Shown here one piece after another: positions 62,658-64,000 of a stretch of DNA of 64,000 bases. The position numbers and the translations under genes were made by a program. Location: the NCBI GenBank assembly GCA_030374805.1, contig JARGSG010000225.1, positions 248,001 to 312,000 on the forward strand, written 5' to 3'. How positions within the stretch are numbered: position 1 is the first letter of the stretch; every line of letters starts with the position of its first letter. Source of the DNA: Gracilaria gracilis (lineage: Eukaryota; Rhodophyta; Florideophyceae; Gracilariales; Gracilariaceae). A model generated the notes under the pieces. The model was not told where the DNA came from. It ran no database searches and saw nothing but the letters and a program-made list of their open reading frames with translations.

Positions 62658-64000
62658 TTAGCTAAACCGGTCAGGTTTGTTGAGCTTTGCTTGTTTTCTG
62701 AGGTAAGTTAATCCCAGCACTGCCGAAAATACCGCCATCGCAGCAGCCGGCTCCATACTCCCGGCGGCGTACAATTGAGTAGCAGCCAGTGCAGTGGTGC
62801 CGGTGGACAAAAGATAGTTCGAACTCTCCGTCAAAGAGTATTGCTTCCTAAGTAGTTTCTCTGTCTCTGTTGATCGTGATCGAAGCTTGATATCACCGCG
62901 TTCTAACTGCACCAGCGTCTTTTCAATCTTCTCAATTCTACCAGCTGCTCGCACAGCGTCCGTTCCGACACCGACAACTCGCTTTGTCAGTTCCTTGGAT
63001 AGTGGATCGTCACGACCTGTAATCAAGCTAGCGATGTAGGAACGAAACAGCTGTTGCGGAGATCTAATACCGCCCGTCTTTTCGCGCAGAATTTCGTCCG
63101 CATACGGGAGAGCCACTTCAGAGAATTTGAAATCATCATCAAGGCTCTTTGCCAAGGCCTCCAAAGTCGAAAAGGCCCTTAACAAGAAAATACTTGCCGC
63201 TGGCAAACGGAACGGTTTGTCGTACGCTGTGGCATACAGGTCATCACCGATTGCCGCAACGGTCTGGTCTCGGTTCGGACGAGAACCGGTAGAATCAAGA
63301 AAGAACTGTATCGCGCGACGAACGGGTGAAGGGTCCGGCGGTAGCACCAAAGCGTCAAGATCCACGAGAGCTTCCATCACAACTTGTGCATCCTTATCAA
63401 TAACGCCACGTAAGATATCTATCAAGCGCTCTTTAATGCGAGGATTCAGTTCTCCCATCATTCCAAAGTCATAGAATATGATTGTTTCGTTGGCCCCAAT
63501 GGCACAATTTCCTGGATGTGGGTCGGAACTGAAGAAGGCAAAGTCCAACACTTGACGTATAAACGCATTGCCGAGTCGGTTGGCCACAAGAGGCAAATCG
63601 AGTCCAGATCTTTCCAAAGTCTTCTTGTCAGTTACCTTTATACCTGGCAGATATTGGAGGCAAAGAACAGTGGGAGTGGTATACTGCATGTACACCTTCG
63701 GTACCTTGACGTAGGAAACGCCTGCATTTCTAAAATTGTCTCCAAAACGCTGGCAGCTGTTCGCTTCGCGTATGTAGTCAATCTCTTGGTACAACACCTT
63801 TGCCACTTCCTCGTAAATGGAAACCCAGTCTCTGCCATTCCCGCCATAGGTCTTGGACTTTTGCAGATATTGCGCAACGACCTTGAGCGCGGTAAGGTCG
63901 AGGTCGAACAGTCTCTTCAAATTCGGGCGCTGAAGCTTGACAACAACCTCTTCGCCGGTGAACAGTCGAGCGCGATACACCTGTCCCAACGACGCAGCCG
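62658..64000 (-). CDS. ABC1/ADCK (UbiB-type) atypical kinase, N-terminus beyond the window
   Basis: At least 446 residues. The frame is still open at the right edge, with AASLGQVYRARL as the first visible stretch, so the true start lies outside. Landmarks of the ABC1 kinase-like family: VVVKLQRP (ATP-binding Lys), QEIDYIREANSCQRFGDNF (the family E-D/EAxN motif), FFSSDPHPGNCAI (catalytic-loop equivalent) and IIFYDFGMMGEL (metal-binding DFG). The KxGQ region typical of the family should lie upstream. The C-terminal 120 residues include a helical, partly hydrophobic tail (LSTGTTALAATQLYA, AAAMAVFSAVLGLTYL) that could be a membrane hairpin. Plastid members (ABC1K) act in prenyl-quinone metabolism and lipid droplets; mitochondrial COQ8 acts in ubiquinone synthesis. 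The C-terminal extension favours a plastid member, but this is inference. Confidence 0.9.
   Translation of the reverse strand, partial: AASLGQVYRARLFTGEEVVVKLQRPNLKRLFDLDLTALKVVAQYLQKSKTYGGNGRDWVSIYEEVAKVLYQEIDYIREANSCQRFGDNFRNAGVSYVKVPKVYMQYTTPTVLCLQYLPGIKVTDKKTLERSGLDLPLVANRLGNAFIRQVLDFAFFSSDPHPGNCAIGANETIIFYDFGMMGELNPRIKERLIDILRGVIDKDAQVVMEALVDLDALVLPPDPSPVRRAIQFFLDSTGSRPNRDQTVAAIGDDLYATAYDKPFRLPAASIFLLRAFSTLEALAKSLDDDFKFSEVALPYADEILREKTGGIRSPQQLFRSYIASLITGRDDPLSKELTKRVVGVGTDAVRAAGRIEKIEKTLVQLERGDIKLRSRSTETEKLLRKQYSLTESSNYLLSTGTTALAATQLYAAGSMEPAAAMAVFSAVLGLTYLRKQAKLNKPDRFS

Overview
This window is eukaryotic nuclear DNA. Genes are mostly single-exon with short spacers, the few introns I can support are about 90 bases, some upstream regions are extremely GC-rich, and mobile DNA is abundant. 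Intron-poor genes, many mobile elements and an ABC1-type kinase would suit a red alga, perhaps a florideophyte. That is inference from style, not from a diagnostic gene.

Left part (1-14.9 kb): a broken DDE transposase runs off the left edge and lies beside a PIF/Harbinger-type terminus. It is followed by a decayed m-AAA (FtsH/AFG3-type) protease fragment, an intact patatin-like lipase, and a head-to-head pair of paralogous genes. Each of these paralogs encodes a helical N-terminal region joined by one small phase-2 intron to an AIG1/GIMAP-like GTPase. A secreted Cys-rich protein follows.

Middle part (16.8-34.2 kb): a whole-looking Ty1/copia element with identical 205-base LTRs splits the upstream region of a large secreted malectin/TIG/beta-propeller protein. 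Beyond that gene lie a copia fossil, a broken or spliced four-helix membrane protein gene, a short retroposon copy with target duplication, and a hAT-type element (8-base target duplication). A piggyBac-like transposon with an open transposase gene is nested inside the hAT element.

Centre (34.6-46.6 kb): the most striking feature is an 11.9-kb unit bounded by matching 47-base inverted termini and a 3-base target repeat. Its two transposon genes sit at the two ends and converge (accessory ORF at left, DDE transposase at right). Between them lies a block of host DNA: the N-terminal third of a UTP10/HEATR1 gene and, divergent from it, a nearly full-length clathrin heavy chain gene. Both host copies are broken while the transposon genes are open. 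I read this as a giant PIF/Harbinger element that captured a divergent host gene pair.

Right part (46.7-64 kb): a decayed NUDIX/APH-like gene comes first. Then come apparently working housekeeping genes: a membrane-anchored alpha/beta hydrolase (ABHD13/17-like), two neighbouring zinc-finger proteins, the NEDD8-activating enzyme E1 regulatory subunit (NAE1/AXR1/ULA1), an ABCB half transporter, a small secreted Ala-Pro repeat protein, and an ABC1/ADCK kinase cut by the right edge. No CRISPR array, rRNA or convincing functional tRNA gene was seen.
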